From: CAYYJR01 sp964472305
GTDB lineage: Bacteria; Armatimonadota; Hebobacteria; CAIYQO01
Assembly (NCBI GenBank): GCA_964472305.1
Contig: CAYYJR010000014.1
Coordinates: 47,125-111,124 of the forward strand
Direction: 5' to 3'
DNA: 64,000 nucleotides
Position 1 is the stretch's first letter. Each line of letters begins with the position of its first letter. The notes beneath the pieces were generated by a model that was not told the DNA's origin, ran no database searches, and saw nothing but the letters and a program-made list of their open reading frames with translations. Below, in pieces: positions 25,735 to 34,083 of this stretch. The translations under genes and the position numbers were made by a program.

Positions 25735-26772
25735 ATGGATGAACGATTAATTTCCGGCGCTGAGATGCCCGAAGACGTGATGACCACTTCGCTGTTGCGC
25801 CCGCAGCGGCTGGCGGATTACATCGGACAACCGCAGTTGAAAGAAAACCTGGCGACCGCCATTGATGCGGCGCGTGGGCGGGGTGAGGCGCTCGATCACG
25901 TGTTGCTGTATGGGCCACCGGGACTGGGCAAGACCACGCTGGCACACATCGTCGCCAACGAAATGGAGACGGAAATCGTCACCTCCTCCGGTCCTGCGTT
26001 GGAGCGTGCCGGCGACCTGGTGGGCTTGTTGACGAACCTTAAGTCCGGAGCGGTCTTCTTCATCGATGAAATTCATCGCCTGCCGCGCATCGTGGAAGAA
26101 TACCTCTATTCCGCGATGGAGGACTATTCGGTCGATTTCATGATCGACAAAGGCGCGTTTGCCAAAAGTATCAAGTTGCCGGTGGCGCCGTTCACGCTGG
26201 TGGGGGCGACCACGCGCGCCGGCAAGCTCACCGCGCCGCTGCGCGAACGCTTCGGCATCTTCTACCACCTGGATTTTTATCCCACCGAGGAACTGGTGAA
26301 GATCGTCAATCGTTCCGCGCACATTCTTAACGTGCCCATCGATCCGGACGGAGCAGAAGAAATCGCCCGCCGTTCGCGCGGCACACCGCGCATCGCCAAC
26401 CGCCTGCTGCGCCGCGTGCGCGACTTCGCGCAGGTGAAGGCCGACGGCGTCATCAGCCGCACGGTGGCCGACGAAGCGCTGCGCGCCCAGGGAGTGGACC
26501 ATCGCGGGCTGGATAATCTCGATCGGAAGCTGTTGCGCACTATCATTGATTTCTATCAGGGCGGTCCGGTAGGGGTGGAGGCGCTGGCCGCCACGTTGAA
26601 TGAAGAAAGCGATACACTGGTGGATATGGTAGAGCCGTTCCTGTTGAAGATCGGTTTCCTCAGTCGTACCCCCAGCGGGCGGAAAGCCTCTCCGCTCGCG
26701 TATCAGCACTTCAACCTCATCCCCGCCGGCCAGTGCGCCGCCGGCATCCAATCGGGGTTGTTTGAGGAATAA
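25735..26772 (+). CDS. ruvB: Holliday junction branch migration helicase RuvB
   Basis: The 345-residue AAA+ motor drives branch migration of Holliday junctions with RuvA. Walker A GPPGLGKTT, Walker B FFIDEIHRL, sensor 1 GATTRAG, the arginine finger in LRERFG and the C-terminal winged helix (VGVEALAATLNEE and IGFLSRTPSGR) are all present. ruvA and ruvC are not adjacent. The start MDERLISGAE is typical of the family. The gene ends at the hairpin 26796-26836. Confidence 0.98.
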   Translation: MDERLISGAEMPEDVMTTSLLRPQRLADYIGQPQLKENLATAIDAARGRGEALDHVLLYGPPGLGKTTLAHIVANEMETEIVTSSGPALERAGDLVGLLTNLKSGAVFFIDEIHRLPRIVEEYLYSAMEDYSVDFMIDKGAFAKSIKLPVAPFTLVGATTRAGKLTAPLRERFGIFYHLDFYPTEELVKIVNRSAHILNVPIDPDGAEEIARRSRGTPRIANRLLRRVRDFAQVKADGVISRTVADEALRAQGVDHRGLDNLDRKLLRTIIDFYQGGPVGVEALAATLNEESDTLVDMVEPFLLKIGFLSRTPSGRKASPLAYQHFNLIPAGQCAAGIQSGLFEE

Positions 26773-26795
26773 ACCATAACGAACAGGCGAAAAAA

Positions 26796-26836
26796 GGGGA
26801 CGGACAGCCATTCAAGGCGAATGGCTGTCCGTCCTC
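26796..26836. terminator. Long hairpin after ruvB with GGGGAC core
   Basis: GGGGACGGACAGCCATTC (26796-26813) and GAATGGCTGTCCGTCCTC (26819-26836) form an 18-bp stem with one G-T pair and a 5-nt loop. Six A residues precede it and ATTTT follows. It can terminate on either strand and shares the GGGGAC edge with 1305-1348. The remaining 26840-27070 shows no gene with a ribosome site. Confidence 0.75.
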
Positions 26837-27085
26837 ATTTTGCGTTCACCTTACACGAGTGATGGTCGTGTCTTCTCTTGCGCAACTGACGTGCCTGGAT
26901 CAGGATTTCCACACGGTACAGTGCCTCGTGCCTGGTGCGCGGTTCCCAGCGAAATATCCATCTCTCGCCATACCGCGGTTCCTGCCCGTCACTTCGTGTG
27001 CTTGTTAATCTGCCGGATATATTCGGTAATGATTCCGCAACACAAGCATGCCAGAATCAGGTATCACTTACACGGGAGGTCATCA

Positions 27086-27733
27086 ATGCGTACGATCATG
27101 GCACTGTTTCTGTTAGCGGCAAGCCTGACAGTGTTGGCCACGCCGTCCACGCTGGTCTACATTCCCAGCACCGACATTCAGCCCAAAGGAGTGTGGCACC
27201 TGGGCGTGGACAGCTATGTCTTCACTGGCGAAGGCGCCGGCTCCGCGTTTGTTGACACCGGCCTGACCTATGGCGTGATACCCCGCGTGGAGATCGGCGT
27301 CGACCTGGCCAGCAACACCGATAATCCGCTCTGGTTAAACGCCAAAGTGTTGCTGTTGTCGCCGGATACGTCGCCGGTGGCGCTGGCGGTGGGAGCGTAT
27401 AACTTCAGCACAACCACGGCCACCAGGCAGAACCTGCTCTACGGGGTTGCCAGTACAACCTTCTCCGGCATACGCCTCACCGGCGGCTACTACACCGGCA
27501 GCAAGGAGGTCATGGACCCGGATCAATCCGGCATCCTGCTGGGTGTCGATCGCACCTTTGGCAAATACTGGCTGGGTGCGGACTACCAGGGGGGCAAGAA
27601 TCCAGTGGGCGCATGGAACGTCGGCGTCGGCTATGCGCTGACCGACAAAATCGGCTTCATCATCGGTTACGATCATTATCATCTGAAGGCAATCAAACCG
27701 TCACTCAACTTTCAGTTGGATGCCAATCTATAG
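27086..27733 (+). CDS. Predicted outer-membrane beta-barrel protein
   Basis: The 215-residue protein has a signal peptide (about 1-18, ending VLA). Repeating amphipathic strands follow, rich in Gly, Tyr and Thr: GVWHLGVDSYVFTG, PRVEIGVDLAS, FSGIRLTGGYYTG, YWLGADYQGG, WNVGVGYAL, IGFIIGYDHYH. The spacing fits an 8- to 10-strand barrel. It has no recognised family or ligand. GGGAGGT at 27074-27080 fixes ATG 27086; an in-frame extension of 82 codons upstream has no signal and is rejected. The start is distant from ruvB, so it has its own promoter. Confidence 0.7.
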   Translation: MRTIMALFLLAASLTVLATPSTLVYIPSTDIQPKGVWHLGVDSYVFTGEGAGSAFVDTGLTYGVIPRVEIGVDLASNTDNPLWLNAKVLLLSPDTSPVALAVGAYNFSTTTATRQNLLYGVASTTFSGIRLTGGYYTGSKEVMDPDQSGILLGVDRTFGKYWLGADYQGGKNPVGAWNVGVGYALTDKIGFIIGYDHYHLKAIKPSLNFQLDANL

Positions 27734-27743
27734 GGTGACCCAG

Positions 27744-27781
27744 GCTGTTCCCGCTCTCGCGTCGTGCGAGGCGGGGACAGC
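27744..27781. terminator. Hairpin between convergent genes
   Basis: GCTGTTCCCGC (27744-27754) pairs with GCGGGGACAGC (27771-27781), with an inner CTCGC/GCGAG stem (27756-27760, 27766-27770). It lies between the barrel protein (plus) and the PHP gene (minus), and again contains GGGGACAG. Confidence 0.6.
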
Positions 27782-27801
27782 GTATGCGGTGACATCGCGT
27801 C

Positions 27802-29178
27802 TTAATGGCAGCACGAGCAGGTGAGCAGCGGTTTCACCAGCGTTGCCACCGCGGGGGGCAGCCGGTTGGGCATGTGCGGATCGATTCCCTGGCCGATCGC
27901 GGCATAGAGTGCCAGCCGTTCTGGCAGTGTGGGATGCAGGCGCTCGCCACAGGTGCTGAACAGTCCGGCGCCTGGCATGATGGTGGACAGTTTTTCATGG
28001 CCGATCAGCGCCCAGGTGGCGGTAATCAGGTGCGCGAAGCGGGGATCGAGGATTTCCGGGCAGTTGAACACCTGGCGCGAGGAGTTGATGTCTACACCGG
28101 AGATTTGCATGAAACCGAGCGTCTCGCAGAGAGTGCGAATGCGATCCAACTGCGCGCGGGTATTGCGCGGCGGCATGTAGGTGATCGCGCGAAATCCCAG
28201 TCCGCGTAGGCATGCCATCAACTCATCCAGGAAGACATCCTCGAACAGCTCCGCTTTCTTGTCGCCGGTGGGCGATTCCGTCACGTCGCCCAGGTAGGCG
28301 TAGGCGGAGATGGCGCCCACCTCCTCGCTCAGCTCCAGCGCCTGACGCACGTTCAGGCACTCGGTATGATCGGGATGGATGAAAAATTCATCTGTGTAGT
28401 AGGCTTTCAGCAGCCCCAACAGATCGTATAGGTAGTGTGGATTCTCCGCGTCGAGCAGGTAGCCGCGCAAACGTGCAGGCAGCGCCAGTGACAGTTTGCC
28501 TTCCAGGAACGCGACCAGCCCGGCGCCGGCGCCGTGCGCCTCCATCAGTTTACGTGAATAGGCGGCCAGGATGTGGCGCTCGGATATGGTGCCGCCTTCC
28601 GTGGCCATTGAGGCATCGTAGACGTCCCGCTGAAAATCAATTACCGGCACGCCCTGGCGGCGCAGCAGCGCGTTCAAGCGCTCCACCATCGCCACATTGC
28701 GCGTGTTGCGTGCCGCGCGAAGGGGGCGCAGAAAATCTTCGCAATAGGGGAGCTGGGTGGCGGGAATGCCGTGCAGTGCGATATAGGCGATGCCGGTCAA
28801 GCCGGGACCGTTGATGACGCGGTCGGCAAAAGGGGTGCCGGCAAAATTCACTCTCACCTCGAGCCCCGCGGTGGTGGCGATACCCAGCAACGCGCCTGCT
28901 TCCAGCATCTCCTCCACGCCGGCCACCGAGTCGTGGTCCATGATGCCCACCGCCAGCAATCCCGCGCGCAGCGCGTGCCATGCCGCACTGGAGGGTGAAT
29001 GCGGTGAGAAGGAGTAACAGGTGTGCACGTGATTGTTCACTTCCACCGTGCGCGGCACCGTGGGAATCTCACCGCTTGCCAATCCGCGCGCCAGCATGCG
29101 CACCGCATCCAGCCGCTTCTCCCGCGTCGGGGCATTCAACCGCGCTTCCGCGCGAGCATACACTTGAGGTATCGACAT
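27802..29178 (-). CDS. PHP-domain phosphoesterase-like protein
   Basis: The 458-residue protein carries the first PHP motif NNHVHTCYSFSPHSP near residue 50 and the second motif GIMDHDSV near residue 80, with Glu in LEVRVNF as the third. PHP domains are trinuclear-metal phosphoesterases found in histidinol phosphatase, in polymerase III and as stand-alone enzymes. The length and the long insert before FIHPDHTE match no well-studied subfamily. The C-terminus ends in CSCCH. GGAGAG 6 nt before ATG 29178 supports this start rather than one 31 codons upstream. The substrate is unknown. Confidence 0.8.
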   Translation of the reverse strand: MSIPQVYARAEARLNAPTREKRLDAVRMLARGLASGEIPTVPRTVEVNNHVHTCYSFSPHSPSSAAWHALRAGLLAVGIMDHDSVAGVEEMLEAGALLGIATTAGLEVRVNFAGTPFADRVINGPGLTGIAYIALHGIPATQLPYCEDFLRPLRAARNTRNVAMVERLNALLRRQGVPVIDFQRDVYDASMATEGGTISERHILAAYSRKLMEAHGAGAGLVAFLEGKLSLALPARLRGYLLDAENPHYLYDLLGLLKAYYTDEFFIHPDHTECLNVRQALELSEEVGAISAYAYLGDVTESPTGDKKAELFEDVFLDELMACLRGLGFRAITYMPPRNTRAQLDRIRTLCETLGFMQISGVDINSSRQVFNCPEILDPRFAHLITATWALIGHEKLSTIMPGAGLFSTCGERLHPTLPERLALYAAIGQGIDPHMPNRLPPAVATLVKPLLTCSCCH

Positions 29179-29274
29179 ACAACTCTCCGGGCACAAACCG
29201 CGGGGGCGCTCACCCGGCGCCCCCGTCCTGTTATTATCGCTGAAAACCTGTTCGTCGCGCAAGGCGTTCACCGG

Positions 29275-30519
29275 TTACTGCGGATTGACGATCGATCCCA
29301 GGAACAGCACGGCGCCGGTGGGGTTGTCACGGATTGCGAGGAGGAAGGGGTGGTTCACGTTCATCACGAAAGGCGGCGGTTCCTCGATGACGCTGGTTAC
29401 ACCGACGATGATGCCGGTGGCGGCGGCGGCGGTGGTGCCTTCCTCGTTCACTTCCAGCACGGTTTTATGGATCGCCTCGGTGATGGCGGCCGGTAGTGTT
29501 TCATCGATGAACATGCCGTGGAAGTCGGCGGTGTCGCCGAACGCCGTTCCCATGCCAAGCGCGCTCAACGCGGGTTTCAGTCCAGCCTCGTAATTCGCCT
29601 TGAAGCGCGGCAGGATGATGGTGCCATTTCGCCGCTGGAGTTGACCCATCCATTCATTCCAGTGCGACGCGGTCAGACTCTTGCGCAACTCGGTCAGGTT
29701 GCTGCCTTCCTTCGGCAGGAAGAGATACATGCTCACAAATTCCTTGCCATACGGCAGGCAGATGGCCTGCATGGCATCGGTCTCGAAGTAGCGGAAGTCA
29801 TCCGTGCGACGCATCATCGGCAGCGTCTTCTTTGTGCCGTCGGCCAGCGTGAAGGCATCGTCCCGGGTGAGCTTCTTATCGAAGGTGGTGGACCACTCGC
29901 CTTTGAAGTAGAGCGCGTTAATCAACACCAGCAGCGCGTCCCGAATCGTGTCGGCATCCACCAGCGTGGGAATTTTGCCGCGCGTGTTGTCGCTCACCCA
30001 CTGGTTGATGGTGTTTGCAGCGTCGGGTGCGGTGAAATCCAGCGTGCTCACCTTCGCCTGGTAAAACTGCGTGTTGCGCTGCAGAAAATCCGGTTTAAAC
30101 GTGATGCCTTGCCGTCCCCACAGCGAATTCGCGATAGCGAGTTGCACCTTCGGATCGGGATTCTGTAACAGCGCGATCAACTGGGCATTGCCGGCATTCA
30201 CTTCGTCCAGCGTCAGCTTGTCCACCCCGAGCGTTGTCGCCATCGCCTCTTTCGTCGCGCCTTGCGCGCCGTTGAAGGTCATTGCCAGCGCCAGTTCGAT
30301 GCTGGCGGGTGAGATGAACAGATTCTTCGCCGCGTCCTTTTTCGCCAGTTCGCCATACAGGCGGAAGCCGAAATCGTTCATCGCCGTCACCACGCGCGCG
30401 TCGACTTTCAAGTCCGCACGACGTTCGGCAGGCGAATCATCCGCTTTTTTCTCGGCGGTGGAACATCCCGGCAACACCAGCAGCAGGATGAACACGAGAG
30501 TGGCAGATACTGCGCGCAT
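29275..30519 (-). CDS. Serpin lipoprotein
   Basis: A 414-residue serine-protease inhibitor of the serpin fold, with a lipoprotein signal (lipobox VLPGC, Cys19). Family marks include NLFISPASIELALAM, LVLINALYFKGEW and the C-terminal HPFLLAIRDNPTGAVLFLG. The reactive-centre hinge EEGTTAAAAT at 359-368 has the small residues needed for loop insertion, so it should be an inhibitor rather than a non-inhibitory serpin. Counting from the hinge puts P1-P1' at about Thr375-Ser376, which suggests an elastase- or subtilisin-like target. AAAGGAG precedes the ATG. It lies downstream of lpxB with its own -10 at 30571-30579. Confidence 0.95.
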   Translation of the reverse strand: MRAVSATLVFILLLVLPGCSTAEKKADDSPAERRADLKVDARVVTAMNDFGFRLYGELAKKDAAKNLFISPASIELALAMTFNGAQGATKEAMATTLGVDKLTLDEVNAGNAQLIALLQNPDPKVQLAIANSLWGRQGITFKPDFLQRNTQFYQAKVSTLDFTAPDAANTINQWVSDNTRGKIPTLVDADTIRDALLVLINALYFKGEWSTTFDKKLTRDDAFTLADGTKKTLPMMRRTDDFRYFETDAMQAICLPYGKEFVSMYLFLPKEGSNLTELRKSLTASHWNEWMGQLQRRNGTIILPRFKANYEAGLKPALSALGMGTAFGDTADFHGMFIDETLPAAITEAIHKTVLEVNEEGTTAAAATGIIVGVTSVIEEPPPFVMNVNHPFLLAIRDNPTGAVLFLGSIVNPQ

Positions 30520-30570
30520 GGCAGGCTCCTTTCGGCACGTTGCGGCGCGGGATAGGCGTCGCTTTCTGCA

Positions 30571-30579
30571 ATTATAGCA
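30571..30579 (-). promoter_or_regulatory. Extended -10 promoter for serpin gene
   Basis: TGCTATAAT on the minus strand (extended -10 with TG) overlaps the end of lpxB. Its start near 30564 gives a leader of about 45 nt. No strong -35 is seen, as is usual for extended -10 promoters. Confidence 0.55.
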
Positions 30580-31732
30580 TACCTTCGGCGTTCTGCCGGG
30601 TGGCTACGTCGAGGATCAAGGCGGCGGTTGTCGCGCACGCCTGACCGTCACCCAGGTTGGCGCGGAGGGCGGCGAAGGCCTGTAATTGTGCGCGGCGGTG
30701 CGGGGTATCGGTCAGCAGCAGCGCCAGCGCGGCGGCCAGCGCGGCGGGATGGGCGGCCTGTTGCAGTAATTCCGGCACCACGGGCGCATCGGCGAGGATG
30801 TTGGGCAGGCTGATGTAGCGCAATTGCCCGCCGCGCGCGGCGATGCGGTATTGCAGCCAGGTGGCGAAGGAGCTGCGATATGCGACCACCATCGGCAAGT
30901 TCAGGCAGGCCAGTTCCAGCGTGGCGGTGCCGGATGTTACCAGTGCCGCGTCGGCGGCCTGCACCAGGTCATAATCGATGCCGTCGAGCAGGTGAACCTC
31001 CAACCCCGCTCCGTGGCGCGCCAGCGCCTGCCGCACCGCCGCTTCACCCAGACTCGGTGCCACCGTCAGCAGCGCGTGCGGAGCCGGTGTGCTCCGGCGC
31101 AGCGTGTCGAGAAACACCGGCAGCAGGCGCGCCAATTCCGCGCGGCGGCTGCCCGGCACCAGCGCCACCAGCGGCACGCCGGCGGGATGGCCTAGTCGCG
31201 TTCGTGCTTCGTCGCGCGTGCAGGTTACGCGCGTATATTCCAGAATGGGGTGGCCAACCCACGCAATGCGGGCGGGTGCGCCGGCCCGGCGCAGATTGTC
31301 CGCCGACCATGGGAACGGGGTGGCGATGGCATCGACCAGGAAGGGGAGCGACCCGGCGGCGCGCCGGCGCGACCAGCAACCGGGCGGGATATAGTAGACG
31401 GTGTGGATGCCGCTGCCATGCAATTTACGCAGCAGGCGCACATTGAACGCGCCGAAGTCGATAAGCACGAGCACGTCGGGCGGGTTGGCGCGCAGGTGTT
31501 GTGCCAGTTGCGCCAGTTGCGCCAGCAGGAACGGGACGCTGCGCGCCGCTTCCGCGATACCAATGGCGCCCCAGTGCTCGCTTTCCGCCACCAGTCGCAC
31601 CCCGGCCTGGCGCATGCGCGTGCCCCCGACCCCGACAATCTCGAGGTGGGGATCGCGCGCGCGCAACGCCTGGGCCAAGCGCGCGCCATGCAGGTCGCCG
31701 GAGGGTTCACCGGTGAGGAGGAAGATGCGCAT
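30572..31732 (-). CDS. lpxB: Lipid-A-disaccharide synthase
   Basis: The 386-residue GT19 enzyme joins UDP-2,3-diacylglucosamine and lipid X to make the lipid A disaccharide on the cytosolic face of the inner membrane. It shows the N-terminal GEPSGDLHG, IDFGAFNVRL, the conserved YYIPPGCWSRR (standard form YYISPQVWAW), VGHPILE, PGSRRAEL, SGTATLELA and the C-terminal LPNILAD then VPELLQ. Its presence implies an LPS-type outer membrane. Other lpx genes are not in the window. It follows the upstream membrane protein gene by 3 nt, indicating one operon. Confidence 0.95.
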   Translation of the reverse strand: MRIFLLTGEPSGDLHGARLAQALRARDPHLEIVGVGGTRMRQAGVRLVAESEHWGAIGIAEAARSVPFLLAQLAQLAQHLRANPPDVLVLIDFGAFNVRLLRKLHGSGIHTVYYIPPGCWSRRRAAGSLPFLVDAIATPFPWSADNLRRAGAPARIAWVGHPILEYTRVTCTRDEARTRLGHPAGVPLVALVPGSRRAELARLLPVFLDTLRRSTPAPHALLTVAPSLGEAAVRQALARHGAGLEVHLLDGIDYDLVQAADAALVTSGTATLELACLNLPMVVAYRSSFATWLQYRIAARGGQLRYISLPNILADAPVVPELLQQAAHPAALAAALALLLTDTPHRRAQLQAFAALRANLGDGQACATTAALILDVATRQNAEGML

Positions 31733-31735
31733 CGG

Positions 31736-32236
31736 TCAATCGAGTGGGATCGCGTCGGTGCCCCCGCCGGTATCGGTGGCGGGCGGCGTGGTGGGAGCGT
31801 TCGGCGCGGGCGGAGCAGGCGCCGTGGGTGTCGTGACCGGCGTACTCGGCGTCACGGGATTGGCCGGCGGCGTCGCGGTGCCGGTCGCCGGCGTCTCCGG
31901 TGTAGCCGCTTTCGGTTGCTCAGTGCGTCGTGCACGCGGTTGTGGCGGCAACTTGGGAATATCCGACGGACGCACGCCTTCGGTCCACACGCGCGAGGGT
32001 TCGTCGCTCGCTGCCATCCGCGCTTCGGCGGGGGAGAGAATGCGCGTGGGCTGCTGGCGGTCGAGTTTGACCGGTGAAGGCTTGAGGATATTCGGCACGA
32101 AGTAGTCGCGTGCCAGCAGAAAACCCCCGACGGCCAGCGCCGTCATCAACGGCAACACCCACAGGGCGGTGCCGAGGAAGCCATGAAAGAAATGTTTGCG
32201 ATGTCGGTATGCGGTCGCCATCTGATGCTGCTTCAT
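31736..32236 (-). CDS. Single-pass membrane protein with Pro/Thr-rich tail
   Basis: This 166-residue protein has a short basic N-terminus, one transmembrane helix (about 19-42) and a long low-complexity tail rich in Pro, Ala and Thr (about 95-160). The tail could span the periplasm or peptidoglycan. No family is recognised. Its stop is 3 nt before the lpxB start, so the pair is translationally linked; a role in envelope assembly is a guess from context only. No good ribosome site marks the ATG at 32236. Confidence 0.6.
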   Translation of the reverse strand: MKQHQMATAYRHRKHFFHGFLGTALWVLPLMTALAVGGFLLARDYFVPNILKPSPVKLDRQQPTRILSPAEARMAASDEPSRVWTEGVRPSDIPKLPPQPRARRTEQPKAATPETPATGTATPPANPVTPSTPVTTPTAPAPPAPNAPTTPPATDTGGGTDAIPLD

Positions 32237-32266
32237 ACCCTCATGATACCCCGCGCGCGCCAGCGG

Positions 32267-32791
32267 TTACGCGCGGAATTGTGCGATGCCCGTCGCGACG
32301 ATGATTTCGCCGAAAAACAAGCCGTGATAATCCTTCGCGGGATAATTCTGCTCCAGCGCCGGGTCGATGAAGTGCGCCGGGATGACGTCGGTGTGATAAC
32401 ACGTGCGGCATTCCAGCGTGAGAATGCTTTCCGCGATCACTGGCGAGCCCACCGCGCTGCCCGTCACCGGATGCATGCCGGTCGCGGCAAATTTATCGAT
32501 GTCCCGTCCTGACGCCGAGCCACACAATCGCACCGCCTCCGCCCACGTGTCGGCCATCCAGTTCACCGTGAAGTCGGGTGCGTCGAGAATGAATTGCCAG
32601 GTGTGCCGGGTAGGCCGCACCATCACCATCATCATGGGCTTGCCCCACATGATGCCGAAGGTGCCCCAACTGATGGTCATCACGTTGGCGTGTTCCGGTC
32701 CCGTACCGCTGACCAGCAGCACCCCGCCCGGATCGAACGTGGTGAACGGCTGCAACGCCAACTGCGCGACGCTGATGGGTTGTTTCTCCAT
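32267..32791 (-). CDS. Flavin reductase-like (FMN-binding split barrel) protein
   Basis: The 174-residue protein fits the flavin-reductase/flavoredoxin family. It has PVLLVSGTG-type N-terminus (PGGVLLVSGTGP), NVMTISWGTFG, KPMMMVMVRPTRHTW and FTVNWM, the order in which this FMN-binding barrel reads. Such proteins reduce FMN for a partner oxygenase or carry FMN for electron transfer. The partner is not evident here. GGAGG just upstream fixes ATG 32791; an in-frame start 19 codons earlier lacks it. It is separate from the lpxB operon. Confidence 0.85.
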   Translation of the reverse strand: MEKQPISVAQLALQPFTTFDPGGVLLVSGTGPEHANVMTISWGTFGIMWGKPMMMVMVRPTRHTWQFILDAPDFTVNWMADTWAEAVRLCGSASGRDIDKFAATGMHPVTGSAVGSPVIAESILTLECRTCYHTDVIPAHFIDPALEQNYPAKDYHGLFFGEIIVATGIAQFRA

Positions 32792-32861
32792 GCCAACCTC
32801 CGTGTGGAATACCAGTGCTATCTTACGGCGGAAGCTCGGAAAATGCAAGTCGCTTACGGTT

Positions 32862-33890
32862 TTACGCCGCCTGGCGCCGGCGGAGAGCGGGCAGCGCGTT
32901 GACCTTTACCGGGGTGAGATAGCGGTCGAGCAGTGCTTTGACCGCGGGGTCGTCGGGAAAGGTGTGGTCGAGCAGAATCAGCGAGCCTTCCGCCTTTGTC
33001 AACCGCCAGGCATCGTTATGCTCGAAGGTCAGCACGAGCTGTCCGAGCATGATGCCTTGCTCGCCGGCTTGCACGATAGGCACCGGCACGCCGGCCGGGT
33101 TGTTGACCAGGGTTGGCGTGCGCAGAAATGTGTGCGAGTCGCCGCCGACGATGGCGTCGATGCCGGGAACCTCGGCGGCCAACCGCAGGTCGAGGGAGTA
33201 GCCGATGTGCGTCAGCGCGATGAGGATGTCGCATTCTTTGCGCACACGCGGCGTCCACTCTTTCGCGACGGCGATGGGATCGGTGATGGTCCAGCCTTTC
33301 GTCTGCGCGTACTCCGCCGCGCGTGGAGCGGTGAGGCCGAGAAAGCCCACGCGTACCGCGCCGTATTGTTTGACCACGTATGGGCGAATGCCTTCGACCG
33401 GTTTGCCGGTGTCGCCCACGGTCAGGTTGGCCGCCACCCACGGGAAACTGCTGCGGCGCATCAGCGCCAGCATCTTCTCCTGCGCATCGACGTCATGGGT
33501 GGCTTTGAATTCGTTGTTGCCGACGCACAGCAAATCATAGGCCATCAGGTTCAGCGCTTCGATCTCCGGTTCGCCGTAATACTGCGTGTGCCATGGCCCG
33601 CGGGTGAAGACGTCACCCGCGTCCAGCACGATCACCGAATGCCCCGCCGCCTTGCGGATTTGTGCGATAGCCGTCGCCCGCCGCGCCAGTCCGCCCACGT
33701 TCTTCCGCGCCGACTGCGAGAGGAATGCCCCCGGGTAATCATAGGCGCGCATCATCCCGTGCAGATCATTGGTGTGTAAAATCGTGCATTGCCACTGCTC
33801 GCTCCACGCGGTGATGACCAGCAACACCAACGCCAGCAACACGGCAAGGCGAGAGGACGCGATCGTTTTTTGCTGGTACAAGGTCAGCAT
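32862..33890 (-). CDS. 5'-nucleotidase/UshA-like metallophosphoesterase with altered active site
   Basis: The 342-residue protein has an N-terminal hydrophobic signal (about 14-30) and the metallophosphatase domain only; the usual C-terminal substrate domain is absent. The metal motifs are TNDLHG (Asp42, His44), DAGD (Asp92), GNNEF (Asn125), LTHIGY (His228) and GGDSHT (His253). In E. coli UshA the catalytic dyad is His117-Asp120 in GNHEFD. Here the matching residues are Asn126 and Lys129. The first His of GGHxH is Asp251. So metal binding may persist, but standard nucleotidase activity is doubtful. It probably acts in the periplasm. Start at 33890 has a weak ribosome site. Confidence 0.85.
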   Translation of the reverse strand: MLTLYQQKTIASSRLAVLLALVLLVITAWSEQWQCTILHTNDLHGMMRAYDYPGAFLSQSARKNVGGLARRATAIAQIRKAAGHSVIVLDAGDVFTRGPWHTQYYGEPEIEALNLMAYDLLCVGNNEFKATHDVDAQEKMLALMRRSSFPWVAANLTVGDTGKPVEGIRPYVVKQYGAVRVGFLGLTAPRAAEYAQTKGWTITDPIAVAKEWTPRVRKECDILIALTHIGYSLDLRLAAEVPGIDAIVGGDSHTFLRTPTLVNNPAGVPVPIVQAGEQGIMLGQLVLTFEHNDAWRLTKAEGSLILLDHTFPDDPAVKALLDRYLTPVKVNALPALRRRQAA

Positions 33891-34083
33891 CAGCTTATCT
33901 TACCGGTTAGCAGCCAGATCGTAAAGAGCAGTGAACAGACGCGTCATCACCATGGCACGCATGCAGACTCCCGCGCGAAAACGGTGTAGACACTCGATCG
34001 CGGGGAAGCACGATAACACGGAGTGAGAACTGCAGGTGGAAGCGAAAGCTTTGCTGGAATGATTTTCGCAGTGGTCGAAATCG

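Noticed and set aside
32403..33779. 458-codon open frame on the plus strand
   Set aside because: Antisense to the flavin reductase and 5'-nucleotidase-like genes.
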